64,000 bases of DNA from Hypericibacter terrae (GTDB lineage: Bacteria; Pseudomonadota; Alphaproteobacteria; Dongiales; Dongiaceae), in contig NZ_CP042906.1 in the NCBI RefSeq assembly GCF_008728855.1, forward strand, positions 3,532,001 to 3,596,000. Direction: 5' to 3'. Positions 28,318 through 36,629 of this stretch are shown here, piece by piece; position 1 is the first letter of the stretch; each line of letters starts with the position of its first letter. Under the pieces are notes generated by a model that saw only the letters and a program-made list of their open reading frames with translations, searched no databases and was not told where the DNA came from. Both the position numbers and the translations under genes were made by a program.

Positions 28318-29298
28318 TTGTCCGTCCGCTATGAAACAGCAGGGATCGCGCCCGGCGAACGCAGCCGCTTCTGGCAGGAGGCGGTGGCGCAGGCCTATTT
28401 CCCGCTCGATCTGACCTATCGCGACGCCGACCGGTTCGAGGGCAGCCTCGAGCTGTGGGAGCTGGGCGAGGTCTCGCTGTCGCGCCTGGTGACCGACGGC
28501 ATCACCTATGCCCGCCACGCCCGGCATCTGCGCAAGGATCCCGAGGAGCATTTCCTCATCACCGTGCCCGAGGGCGCCCCCATCCGCTTCCGGCAGGACG
28601 GCATGGATGTCGACTGCCGCCCCGGCGGCTTCGTGGTCGAGCGCAGCCACCTGCCCTACGAGTTCAGCGATCCCGACGCCAACGCGCTCTGGGTTCTGCG
28701 GGTGCCGGCCTCGCTGATGCGCCAGCGCCTCTCGATCCCCGACCGCTTCGCCTCGCTCGGGTTCGATTGCACGCAAGGCGCGGGCCGGCTCTTCGTCGAC
28801 ATGCTGCGCCTCGTGCCGGAGACGGTCGAGGCGATCCATCCTTCGGGGCGCGAGGTGCTGGGCCGGCAATTGATCGAGCTGCTCGCCCTCGCCTTCGACA
28901 ATGACGCACGCACCCTCGAGAGCCGCCAGGCCCCGGTCAAACAGGCGCATCTGCAGCGCATCGAGCGCCATCTGCGCCAGAACCTGACATCGAACAGCCT
29001 TTCACCGCAGAGCGTCGCCGACGCCTGCGGCCTCTCGGTGCGTTATCTGCATCAGCTCTTCCAGGAGAAGGGCCAGTCGCTGGGCCAATGGGTGCGCGAG
29101 CAGCGGCTGCTCCGTTGCGACGAGGCACTGCGCGACCCGCGCGGGGCCCGGACCATCGCCGAGATCGCCCATTTCTGGGGCTTCGGCGATCAGGCCCAGT
29201 TCAGCCGTCACTACAAGGCCCGCTTCGGCCGGAGCCCCAGCGACACGCGCCAGCAGAGTCGAGCCTCCTCGCCGCCATCAGGAGCCCGCCACCCGTGA
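28318..29298 (+). CDS. AraC-family transcriptional regulator
   Basis: A TTG start is preceded by CGGGAGA at seven bases. The 326-residue protein has an N-terminal cupin-like ligand domain (residues 10-190, of the AraC_binding_2/FeaR kind with the DGITYARHARH and FLITVPEG segments). The C-terminal double helix-turn-helix is at about 215-310 (SVADACGLSVRYLHQLFQ, TIAEIAHFWGFGDQAQFSRHYKARFG). Its stop overlaps the GTG of the next gene (GTGA), so it is coupled to a molybdenum hydroxylase, whose expression it may control. Confidence 0.88.
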   Translation: MSVRYETAGIAPGERSRFWQEAVAQAYFPLDLTYRDADRFEGSLELWELGEVSLSRLVTDGITYARHARHLRKDPEEHFLITVPEGAPIRFRQDGMDVDCRPGGFVVERSHLPYEFSDPDANALWVLRVPASLMRQRLSIPDRFASLGFDCTQGAGRLFVDMLRLVPETVEAIHPSGREVLGRQLIELLALAFDNDARTLESRQAPVKQAHLQRIERHLRQNLTSNSLSPQSVADACGLSVRYLHQLFQEKGQSLGQWVREQRLLRCDEALRDPRGARTIAEIAHFWGFGDQAQFSRHYKARFGRSPSDTRQQSRASSPPSGARHP

Positions 29299-31682
29299 AC
29301 AAGCCCGTCGCCACCGCCCCGCTCGTCGGTCAACGCATCAAGCGCAAGGAAGACCGGCGCTTCATTACCGGCGAAGGGCGCTATGTCGACGATTTCCAGA
29401 TCCCCGGCATGACCCACGGCGTGGTGCTGCGCTCGCCCCACGCCCATGCGCGGATCCTGAAGCTCGACATCGCGGCGGCCCGGGCCCTGCCGGGTGTACT
29501 CGATATCGTGACCGGCGCCGATCTCGATGCCGCCAAGGTCGGCGGGCTCCCCGTCGGCTGGATCGTGCCCAAGACCACCGGCGCGCCGATGGCGAAACCA
29601 CCCCATCCGGTACTGGCGACCGAGCGCGCGCGCCATGTCGGCGATCCGGTCGCTTTCGTCGTGGCCGAGACACGCGAGCAGGCGCTCGACGCGATGGAGC
29701 GGATCGAGGTCGAGTACGAGCCCCTGCCCCATATCGTCGATCTCGAAAGCTCGGTCGATCCAAATGCGCCGCAGCTCTGGCCCGAGGCGCCGGGCAATCT
29801 CTGCTATGACTGGGAGATCGGCGACACCGCCGCGGTCGCACGCGCCTTTGCCGGCGCCGCGCATGTCACGACCCTGAAGCTGGTCAATAACCGCATCCAT
29901 GCCTCGCCGATGGAGACGCGCGGCACGATCGGCCATTACGATTCCTCGACCGACCGCTACACGCTCTACACCTCGAACCAGAATCCGCACATCATCCGCG
30001 TGCTGCTGGCGGTGGCGACCCTCGGCATCTCGGAAGAGAAGATCCGCGTGGTCGCGCCCGATGTCGGCGGCGGCTTCGGCATGAAGATCTATCACTATGC
30101 CGAAGAGGTGCTGGTGGTGTTTGCCTCGCGCCGGCTGAAGCGGCCGGTGAAATGGATCTCCGACCGCAGCGAGGCCTATCTCAGCGACACCCACGCGCGC
30201 GACCATGTCACCACCGTCTCGCTCGCCCTCGACGCCCAGGGCGTCATGCAGGGGCTGAAAGTGGACACCATCGCCAATATGGGCGCCTATCTCTCGACCT
30301 TCGCGCCGGCGATCCCGTCCTTCTTCTATGCCTATCCCTTCCCCGGCCCCTACAAGGTGCGCGCGGTGCAATGCCGCACGCGCGCCGCCTTCACCAACAC
30401 CCAGCCGGTCGATGCCTATCGCGGTGCCGGGCGGCCCGAATGCACCTATGTGCTGGAGCGCGCCATGGACGCGGCCGCGCGCGAGATGGGCATCGACCGG
30501 ATCGAGATGCGGCGGCGGAACTTCATTCCGCCGGGGGCCTTCCCTTACAAGACGCCGCTGCTCTGGACCTATGACGTGGCCGAGTTCGACCGGCTGATGG
30601 ACCAGGCGGTCGCGGTCGCCGACTTCGCCGGCTTCCCTGCGCGCCGCGCCGAGGCGCTGACGCGCAATCGCTATCGCGGGCTGGGCTTCGCCTATTACAT
30701 GGAATCCTGCGGCATGGGGCCCTCGAAGCTCCTGAACGAGCAGGGCTGCCTGGGCGGACAATATGAAGTGGGCACGGTGCGCGTGAACCCGACCGGCAAT
30801 GTGACCGTGTTGACCGGCAGCCATACGCATGGCCAGGGCCATGAGACGGTCTATGCCCAGATCGTCGCCGATGCGCTCGGCGTCGATTTCAACGCGATCG
30901 AGATCGTCCATGGCGACACCGACCGCGTGCCCTATGGCATCGGCACCTATGGCTCGCGCTCGATCGCGGTCGGCGGTTCGGCGCTCAAGATCTCGCTCGA
31001 CAAGGTGGTCGAGAAGGCGCGGCAGATCGCGGCCCATCTGATGGAGGCCAACCCCGTCGACGTGACCTTCGAGCAGGGCCTGTTCCGCGTCGCCGGCACC
31101 GATCTCAGCCGGACCTTCAAGGAGGTGGTGCGCGCGGCCTACAACCCGGTCGATTACCCGCTCGACAAGCTGGAGCCGGGCCTCGAGATGACCACCTATT
31201 TCGACCCGCCCAACTTCACCTTCCCCTATGGCTGCCATCTTTGCGAGATCGAGGTCGATCCCGAGACCGGCAAGATCGAGATCCTGGCGCTGGCTGCGGT
31301 CGACGATTTCGGCAACCAGATGAATCCGATGATCGTCGAGGGTCAGATCCATGGCGGCCTGGCGCAGGGCGTGGGCCAGGGCATGATGGAGCTCTGCGCC
31401 TTCGACAAGGAGACCGGGCAGCTGCTCTCAGGCTCGCTGATGGATTACGCGCTGCCGCGGGCCTCCGACCTGCCCTCGATGCGGATCGAATCCATCGTTA
31501 CCCCGTGTCATTACAATCCGCTGGGCGTCAAAGGCTGCGGAGAGGCCGGCGCCATCGCCGGCCCTGCGGCGCTGGTGAGCGCCGTGCTCGACGCGCTGGC
31601 GCCTTTAGGAGTCACCGACATCGACATGCCGGCGACGCCCGAACGCGTCTGGCGCGCGATCCAGGCGGCGAGAAAGCGCTGA
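29295..31682 (+). CDS. Xanthine dehydrogenase/aldehyde oxidase family, molybdopterin-binding large subunit
   Basis: Starts at a GTG inside the AraC stop. The 795-residue protein shows the large-subunit motifs [54 protein letters not shown] (the AYRGAGR loop of form II/BMS-type enzymes, not the AYRCSFR of true CO dehydrogenase), [15 protein letters not shown] and [15 protein letters not shown] with the catalytic glutamate. It hydroxylates an aldehyde or heterocycle at a molybdenum centre. The small 2Fe-2S and medium FAD subunits normally next door are absent on both sides, so they must be encoded elsewhere or replaced. Confidence 0.88.
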   Translation: MNKPVATAPLVGQRIKRKEDRRFITGEGRYVDDFQIPGMTHGVVLRSPHAHARILKLDIAAARALPGVLDIVTGADLDAAKVGGLPVGWIVPKTTGAPMAKPPHPVLATERARHVGDPVAFVVAETREQALDAMERIEVEYEPLPHIVDLESSVDPNAPQLWPEAPGNLCYDWEIGDTAAVARAFAGAAHVTTLKLVNNRIHASPMETRGTIGHYDSSTDRYTLYTSNQNPHIIRVLLAVATLGISEEKIRVVAPDVGGGFGMKIYHYAEEVLVVFASRRLKRPVKWISDRSEAYLSDTHARDHVTTVSLALDAQGVMQGLKVDTIANMGAYLSTFAPAIPSFFYAYPFPGPYKVRAVQCRTRAAFTNTQPVDAYRGAGRPECTYVLERAMDAAAREMGIDRIEMRRRNFIPPGAFPYKTPLLWTYDVAEFDRLMDQAVAVADFAGFPARRAEALTRNRYRGLGFAYYMESCGMGPSKLLNEQGCLGGQYEVGTVRVNPTGNVTVLTGSHTHGQGHETVYAQIVADALGVDFNAIEIVHGDTDRVPYGIGTYGSRSIAVGGSALKISLDKVVEKARQIAAHLMEANPVDVTFEQGLFRVAGTDLSRTFKEVVRAAYNPVDYPLDKLEPGLEMTTYFDPPNFTFPYGCHLCEIEVDPETGKIEILALAAVDDFGNQMNPMIVEGQIHGGLAQGVGQGMMELCAFDKETGQLLSGSLMDYALPRASDLPSMRIESIVTPCHYNPLGVKGCGEAGAIAGPAALVSAVLDALAPLGVTDIDMPATPERVWRAIQAARKR

Positions 31683-32175
31683 CGTAGCGGCTTCCCGCCG
31701 ACGGAGCCGGCGGCCGACCTTCCGGGCCAGCCGTTGCGTGAGCGCGGCAGCACAGCCTGACGGCGAGGCGACCGCGACTGCCAGCAAGGCGCCGGGTCGA
31801 AAACTCCGGCGATCCTGCGATTGTTGCCGCCCAGCAATATGGAGACCGGCACATCTTCCTGTCGGTTCCCTGTCGGTCTAGAAGATTCTCGCCGTCACAC
31901 GCCCAAATGCGGTGCCGCCAGAGTTGTCAGAGACAATGTTCCTTCTCATTGGGCGTCGAGACGGCGTCGCATGTTCGTCACGCTCGGCAATCCGAGCTGC
32001 CGCCGCGTTACGACAATTTCACAGTAAAGTGCTGGCGCTTATCCGAGCCACAATGCCACCAATGTCATGTGCTGAGCGGTCGTAGGGGATGACGAGCGCC
32101 ACATCGGGAAGTCGAGACGAGAGACAGACGACGATTTCCGATACTGCTCGCGACCAGGCAACCATAGCGATCCCC
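31683..32175. other. Intergenic region upstream of hpnI
   Basis: About 490 bases. No frame here looks like protein on either strand. A GTTGTCAGAGACAAT dyad near 31925 and AT-richer DNA around 32010-32080 could hold the hpnI promoter, but no strong -35/-10 pair was found. The last 87 bases could encode an N-terminal extension of HpnI. Confidence 0.4.
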
Positions 32176-33342
32176 ATGACCATTAATCCCCGGTTCGTCC
32201 TATTCGCTGGCGCGTCCTGCGTGCTCTGCGCCGGCATCGGCATTCTCTACACCTTCATCGCCGGCATCCTCGTGCGAGGGTTCTTTCGCAGTCGTGGCGC
32301 TGAACTGTCCGACTTTCCTTCCGTCAGCATCCTGAAACCGCTTTACGGGGAAGAAGTCGATCTGGATTTGAATCTCGAGTCTCTATGCCAGATCGACTAT
32401 CCGGGCGAGATCGATCTCGTCTTCGGAGTCCAGGATCCCCAAGACCCCGCCATCCGCTATGTCAGGGCGTTGCAGGATCGGCACCCGGAGATGGCGATCT
32501 CCCTGGTGATCGATGTCCGCGAATATGGGGCCAACCGGAAAATCTCCAACCTCGTGAACATCGCGCGGGCAGCGCGCCACGAGGTTCTCGTCCTTTCCGA
32601 CAGCGATATCGGGGTCGGTCCGGACTATCTACGGCGCACGGTCGCCGAGCTCGCCCGGCCCGGGGTCGGGCTCGTCACCTGTCTCTATCGGGGTGCGCCG
32701 CTGGCAGGCCTGTGGCCGATCTTGTCGGCCATGGCGATCGACTACAACTTCCTGCCGAGCGTCATCGTCGGCCTGAAGAGCGGTCTGGCGCGCCCCTGCT
32801 TCGGCTCGACCATCGCCCTCCGCCGCAGCGTCCTGGATCGGGTCGGCGGATTCGAGGCCTTCGCCGATCATCTCGCCGATGACAATGCCATCGGCGAGGC
32901 GGTCAGGTCCCTGGGCTTGGAGGTGGCCGTGGCTCCGATGCTGGTCACGCACAGCTGTGCCGAGCAGAGCCTCGGCGCACTGCTCAATCACGAGCTGCGC
33001 TGGTCGCGCACCATTCTTTCCGTCGCGGGCCCGAGCTTCGCGGGCATGATCGCGACCCAGCCGTTGCCCCTCACCCTGCTGAGCCTCTGGGCTTTCGGCT
33101 TCACCCCCTGGACCGAAGCCCTTTTGCTGGCGGCCCTGGCATCGCGACATTTCCTTCGCCACCAGGTCAACCATTCGGCGGGCGGCAGCCTGGGCGATCC
33201 CGGATGGTGGCTGATGCCGCTGCGTGACCTGCTTTCGTTCGCGGTCTTCTGCGCGACATTCTTTGTCGAGAAGGTTTCGTGGCGCGGACGGCGATTCCGG
33301 GTCCGCGCGAATGGCATGCTGTCCGTCACACAGGAGCACTGA
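32176..33342 (+). CDS. hpnI: Hopanoid glycosyltransferase HpnI
   Basis: The ATG at 32176 gives 388 residues, the usual HpnI size; an in-frame ATG at 32089 would add 29 residues of low-complexity N-terminus. The protein has an N-terminal membrane helix, a GT2 ceramide-glucosyltransferase-like domain (SILKPLYGEE, LSDSDIGVGPDYL, the DDNAIGEA acid pair, HELRWSRTILS), and two C-terminal helices. HpnI is known to transfer N-acetylglucosamine to bacteriohopanetetrol. It opens a four-gene operon, and hpnJ starts one base after its stop. Confidence 0.87.
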   Translation: MTINPRFVLFAGASCVLCAGIGILYTFIAGILVRGFFRSRGAELSDFPSVSILKPLYGEEVDLDLNLESLCQIDYPGEIDLVFGVQDPQDPAIRYVRALQDRHPEMAISLVIDVREYGANRKISNLVNIARAARHEVLVLSDSDIGVGPDYLRRTVAELARPGVGLVTCLYRGAPLAGLWPILSAMAIDYNFLPSVIVGLKSGLARPCFGSTIALRRSVLDRVGGFEAFADHLADDNAIGEAVRSLGLEVAVAPMLVTHSCAEQSLGALLNHELRWSRTILSVAGPSFAGMIATQPLPLTLLSLWAFGFTPWTEALLLAALASRHFLRHQVNHSAGGSLGDPGWWLMPLRDLLSFAVFCATFFVEKVSWRGRRFRVRANGMLSVTQEH

Positions 33343-33343
33343 C

Positions 33344-34774
33344 ATGCTTCGCACTCTGTTCCTCCAAGCCCCCTCCTTCGAGGGATTCGACGGCGGGGCC
33401 GGCTCCCGCTACCAGGCCCGGCGCGAAATCCGGTCCTTCTGGTATCCGACCTGGCTGGCGCAGCCGGCGGCCCTCATTCCCGGCAGCCGCCTGATCGACG
33501 CGCCCGCCCACGATCTCACCCTGGCCGACGTGACCGCGGTCGCGAAGGATTATGACCTCGTCGTCCTCCACACCTCGACGCCGTCCTTCGCGTCCGACGT
33601 CAAGACGATCGAAGCCCTGAAGGCGGCCAATCCGGCGCTGACGGCCGGCTTCGTCGGTGCCAAGGTGGCGGTCGACCCGGATGGCAGCCTCAAGGCGGCG
33701 AAGGCGCTCGATTTCGTCGCGCGCAACGAATTCGATTTCGCGATCAAGGAGGTCGCCGAGGAACGCGACCTGGCCTCGATCGCCGGCATTTCCTTCCGCC
33801 GCCCGGACGGCAGGATCGAGCACAATGCCGAGCGACCCATCCTCGAGAATATGGACCTGCTCCCCTTCGTGACGCCGGTCTATCAGCGCGATCTGAAGAT
33901 CGAGCGCTATTTCATCGGTTACCTGAAGCACCCCTATATCTCGATCTATACCGGCCGCGGCTGCAAATCGCGTTGCACCTTCTGCCTCTGGCCACAGACC
34001 GTAGGCGGCCACCGTTACCGGACGCGCAGCGTCGGCCATGTGCTCGAGGAGATCGCCTGGGCGCAGAAGGCCTTCCCGCAGGTGAAGGAATTCTTCTTCG
34101 ACGACGATACCTTCACCGACGATCTGCCGCGCGCCGAGGCCATTGCCAAGGGACTGGGCAGGCTGGGCGTGACCTGGTCCTGCAACGCCAAGGCCAATGT
34201 TCCGCGCGCCTCCCTCAAGGTGATGCGGGACAATGGGCTGCGCCTGCTGCTGGTCGGGTATGAATCCGGCAATCAGCAGATCCTGCACAACATCAAGAAG
34301 GGGATGCGCATCGAGGTCGCCGAACGCTTCACCAAGGACTGCCACGAGCTGGGAATCACTATCCACGGCACCTTCATTCTGGGACTGCCGGGAGAATCCA
34401 GGGAAACCATCCAGGAGACCATCCACTTCGCGGCCCGGATCAACCCTCACACGATCCAGGTGTCGCTGGCCGCGCCCTATCCCGGAACCTTCCTTTACAA
34501 GCAGGCCTTGGAGAATGGCTGGCTCGACGAGGCGAATGCCGAGCTGGTGGATGCGCACGGTGTGCAGATCGCGCCGCTTCATTTTCCGCATCTCAGCCAT
34601 GAAGAGATCTTCGATTCCGTCGAGGAGTTTTATCGTCGCTTCTACTTCCGCTCCGGAAAGATCGCCTCGATCGTCGGCGAGATGGTCCGCAGCCCCGAGA
34701 TGATGCGGCGCCGGCTTCGCGAAGGCGTCGAGTTCTTCCGCTTCCTGCGCGAGCGCCGGGCCGTCGCGCCTTGA
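33344..34774 (+). CDS. hpnJ: Hopanoid radical SAM enzyme HpnJ
   Basis: The start at 33344 has AGGAG nine bases upstream. The 476-residue protein has an N-terminal B12-binding-like region (about 1-160), then the radical SAM core with GRGCKSRCTFCLWP (CxxxCxxC, cysteines 207, 211, 214, ligating 4Fe-4S), FFFDDDTFTDD, YESGNQQILHNIKKG and TFILGLPGE. HpnJ is linked to contraction of the bacteriohopanetetrol-linked glucosamine ring to the cyclitol ether. It follows hpnI directly, and its stop overlaps the hpnK start. Confidence 0.9.
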   Translation: MLRTLFLQAPSFEGFDGGAGSRYQARREIRSFWYPTWLAQPAALIPGSRLIDAPAHDLTLADVTAVAKDYDLVVLHTSTPSFASDVKTIEALKAANPALTAGFVGAKVAVDPDGSLKAAKALDFVARNEFDFAIKEVAEERDLASIAGISFRRPDGRIEHNAERPILENMDLLPFVTPVYQRDLKIERYFIGYLKHPYISIYTGRGCKSRCTFCLWPQTVGGHRYRTRSVGHVLEEIAWAQKAFPQVKEFFFDDDTFTDDLPRAEAIAKGLGRLGVTWSCNAKANVPRASLKVMRDNGLRLLLVGYESGNQQILHNIKKGMRIEVAERFTKDCHELGITIHGTFILGLPGESRETIQETIHFAARINPHTIQVSLAAPYPGTFLYKQALENGWLDEANAELVDAHGVQIAPLHFPHLSHEEIFDSVEEFYRRFYFRSGKIASIVGEMVRSPEMMRRRLREGVEFFRFLRERRAVAP

Positions 34775-35628
34775 AGGGCGTCATCGTCACCGCCGACGAC
34801 TTCGGGGCCGCCATCGAGATCAACGAGGCGGTCGAGGCCGCCCATCGCGACGGCATCCTGACGGCGGCCAGCCTGATGGTGACCGGGAGGGCGGCGGCCG
34901 ACGCCGTGGCGCGCGCCAGGCGCCTGCCCGCCTTGAGGGTCGGCCTGCACCTCGTGCTGGTCGAAGGAAGGCCTGTCCTGCCGCCGGCCGAGATTCCGGA
35001 TCTGGTCGACGCCCGGGGCTTGTTCCGGTCCGACATGGCCCCTATGGGCGTCGATATGTTCTTTCGGCCCGCGGTGCGACGCCAATTGACCGCCGAGATC
35101 ACCGCGCAGTTCGAGGCCTTCCGTGCGACCGGACTGCGGCTCGATCACGTCAACGCCCACAAGCATTTTCACCTTCACCCCACGGTCGCCGGACGGATCA
35201 TCGCGATCGGCCGCCGCTTCGGCATGTCCGCCGCGCGGGTGCCGGCGGAACCGGCCGCCATTCTCCGCCGCATCGAACCGGGACCGCGTGCCCTTCAACC
35301 GATGCTTCTGGCGCCTGTCACCGGGCTGCTGCAGGCGAGATTTGCGATGGCGGGCCTGCTGGTTCCCCGCCAGGTGTTCGGGCTCGCCTGGTCGGGTGCC
35401 GTGAGCGAATCGCGCCTGGCCGGCATCTTGCGCCACCTTCCCGCCGGTTTGAGCGAAATCTACCTCCACCCCGCGGTCTCGAATGATTTTCCGGGCGCCG
35501 CCCCCGGCTACGGCTATGCTCAGGAACTGGCCGCCCTCATGGCGCCGTCGGTTCTTGCCGCGCTGCAGGAGACGGGCGCCGCCCGGGGCGGCTTCGGGGA
35601 TTTCAAGGCAGCGGAATTCGGAGCATGA
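34771..35628 (+). CDS. hpnK: Hopanoid deacetylase HpnK (YdjC/ChbG fold)
   Basis: Translation appears to begin at a TTG overlapping the hpnJ stop (TTGA), putting VIVTADDFG at residues 4-12. The 285-residue YdjC-like protein has the metal-binding Asp pair in TADDFG and the HVNAHKHFHLHP histidines, plus LHPAVSNDFPG near the end. HpnK removes the acetyl group from bacteriohopanetetrol-GlcNAc made by HpnI. The ATGA overlap with hpnL shows coupling. Confidence 0.88.
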   Translation: MKGVIVTADDFGAAIEINEAVEAAHRDGILTAASLMVTGRAAADAVARARRLPALRVGLHLVLVEGRPVLPPAEIPDLVDARGLFRSDMAPMGVDMFFRPAVRRQLTAEITAQFEAFRATGLRLDHVNAHKHFHLHPTVAGRIIAIGRRFGMSAARVPAEPAAILRRIEPGPRALQPMLLAPVTGLLQARFAMAGLLVPRQVFGLAWSGAVSESRLAGILRHLPAGLSEIYLHPAVSNDFPGAAPGYGYAQELAALMAPSVLAALQETGAARGGFGDFKAAEFGA

Positions 35629-36590
35629 GGCATCTCGGCAAGGTTCTGGCCCTCGCCGGCCTGATTCTCGCAGTGTGGCTGTTTCTGCGCGACAACCCCG
35701 GTGCCATTCTGAGTTTGCTCGAGATGGCCGGACCGGGATTGGTCCTGGCGAGCCTGGTTCATCTGTTTCCGGTGCTGATCAACGCCCAGGCCTGGCGCCT
35801 GCTCTTCCCCGTCGGAAGCCGGCCGAAGCTCGCGAGCCTGATGCGGGTGGTCTGGATCCGCGAGGCGGTGAACGGCTTGCTGCCCGTGGCACGGGTCGGC
35901 GGCGAGATCGTCGCCTATCGCATGTTGCGGCGCGCGGGCGTCGATCGCTCCCCGGCCGTCGCCGGCGTGACCGTCGAAGTCGCGCTCTCGATCGTCAGCC
36001 AGCTGGTCTTCGCCCTGACGGGCTTGACCTTCCTCTATCTCGATTCAACCTCGACCCTGTTTGCCAGGATGGCACTCGCCCTGCTGCTGCTGGCGATCGG
36101 CGTCGCGCTTCTCATCGCCTTGCAAAATGCGGGCCTCACCGAAAAGGCGATGCAGCTTCTCAATCGCCTCGCCGCGGGCCGGTTCGATGCGGCCATCGGT
36201 CATTCCGCCCAGATCGATCGCGAGGTCAGAGCGCTCTACCGCCGACATGCCGCGATCGCGGGCTGTCTGCTGTGGCTGCTGGCCGGATGGCTGGCCGGTG
36301 CCGCCGAGATCTGGGCGGCACTATGGGTCCTGGGCCGACCCATCGGCGTGATCGACGCCGTCATTGTCGAATCGGTGATCCAGGCGGTCAGCAGCGCCGC
36401 CTTTCTGGTGCCGGGTGCGCTCGGTGTGCAGGAAGCGGCTTTCCTGCTGATCGGGGCCGCCGTCGGCCTCGATCCGGTGACGGCCATGGCGTTGGCGACC
36501 GTGCGGCGCATTCGCGACGGCGTCATCTTCTTGCCGGGCCTCGTCAGCTGGCAGTTCGCCGAGAGCCGGGCGTTGCGCAGCGCTCCATAA
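35625..36590 (+). CDS. hpnL: Hopanoid-associated membrane protein HpnL
   Basis: This 321-residue integral membrane protein has about eight hydrophobic segments, of the lysylphosphatidylglycerol-synthase-TM/UPF0104 type. Typical pieces are VNGLLPVARVGGEIVAYRML near 85-105 and SAAFLVPGALGVQEAAFLL near 265-285. HpnL is a conserved partner of hpnI/J/K and is proposed to move modified hopanoids or their precursors across the membrane; this is not proven. It is the last gene of the operon and converges with the next gene. Confidence 0.85.
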   Translation: MRHLGKVLALAGLILAVWLFLRDNPGAILSLLEMAGPGLVLASLVHLFPVLINAQAWRLLFPVGSRPKLASLMRVVWIREAVNGLLPVARVGGEIVAYRMLRRAGVDRSPAVAGVTVEVALSIVSQLVFALTGLTFLYLDSTSTLFARMALALLLLAIGVALLIALQNAGLTEKAMQLLNRLAAGRFDAAIGHSAQIDREVRALYRRHAAIAGCLLWLLAGWLAGAAEIWAALWVLGRPIGVIDAVIVESVIQAVSSAAFLVPGALGVQEAAFLLIGAAVGLDPVTAMALATVRRIRDGVIFLPGLVSWQFAESRALRSAP

Positions 36591-36629
36591 GCAGCGCCGC
36601 CGCGATCGCCGAACGTCGCCGAAGAGGGC

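Noticed and set aside
29295-31682. Aerobic CO dehydrogenase large subunit (CoxL form I)
   Set aside because: The active-site loop reads AYRGAGR, not the AYRCSFR of CO-oxidising form I, and coxM/coxS are absent.
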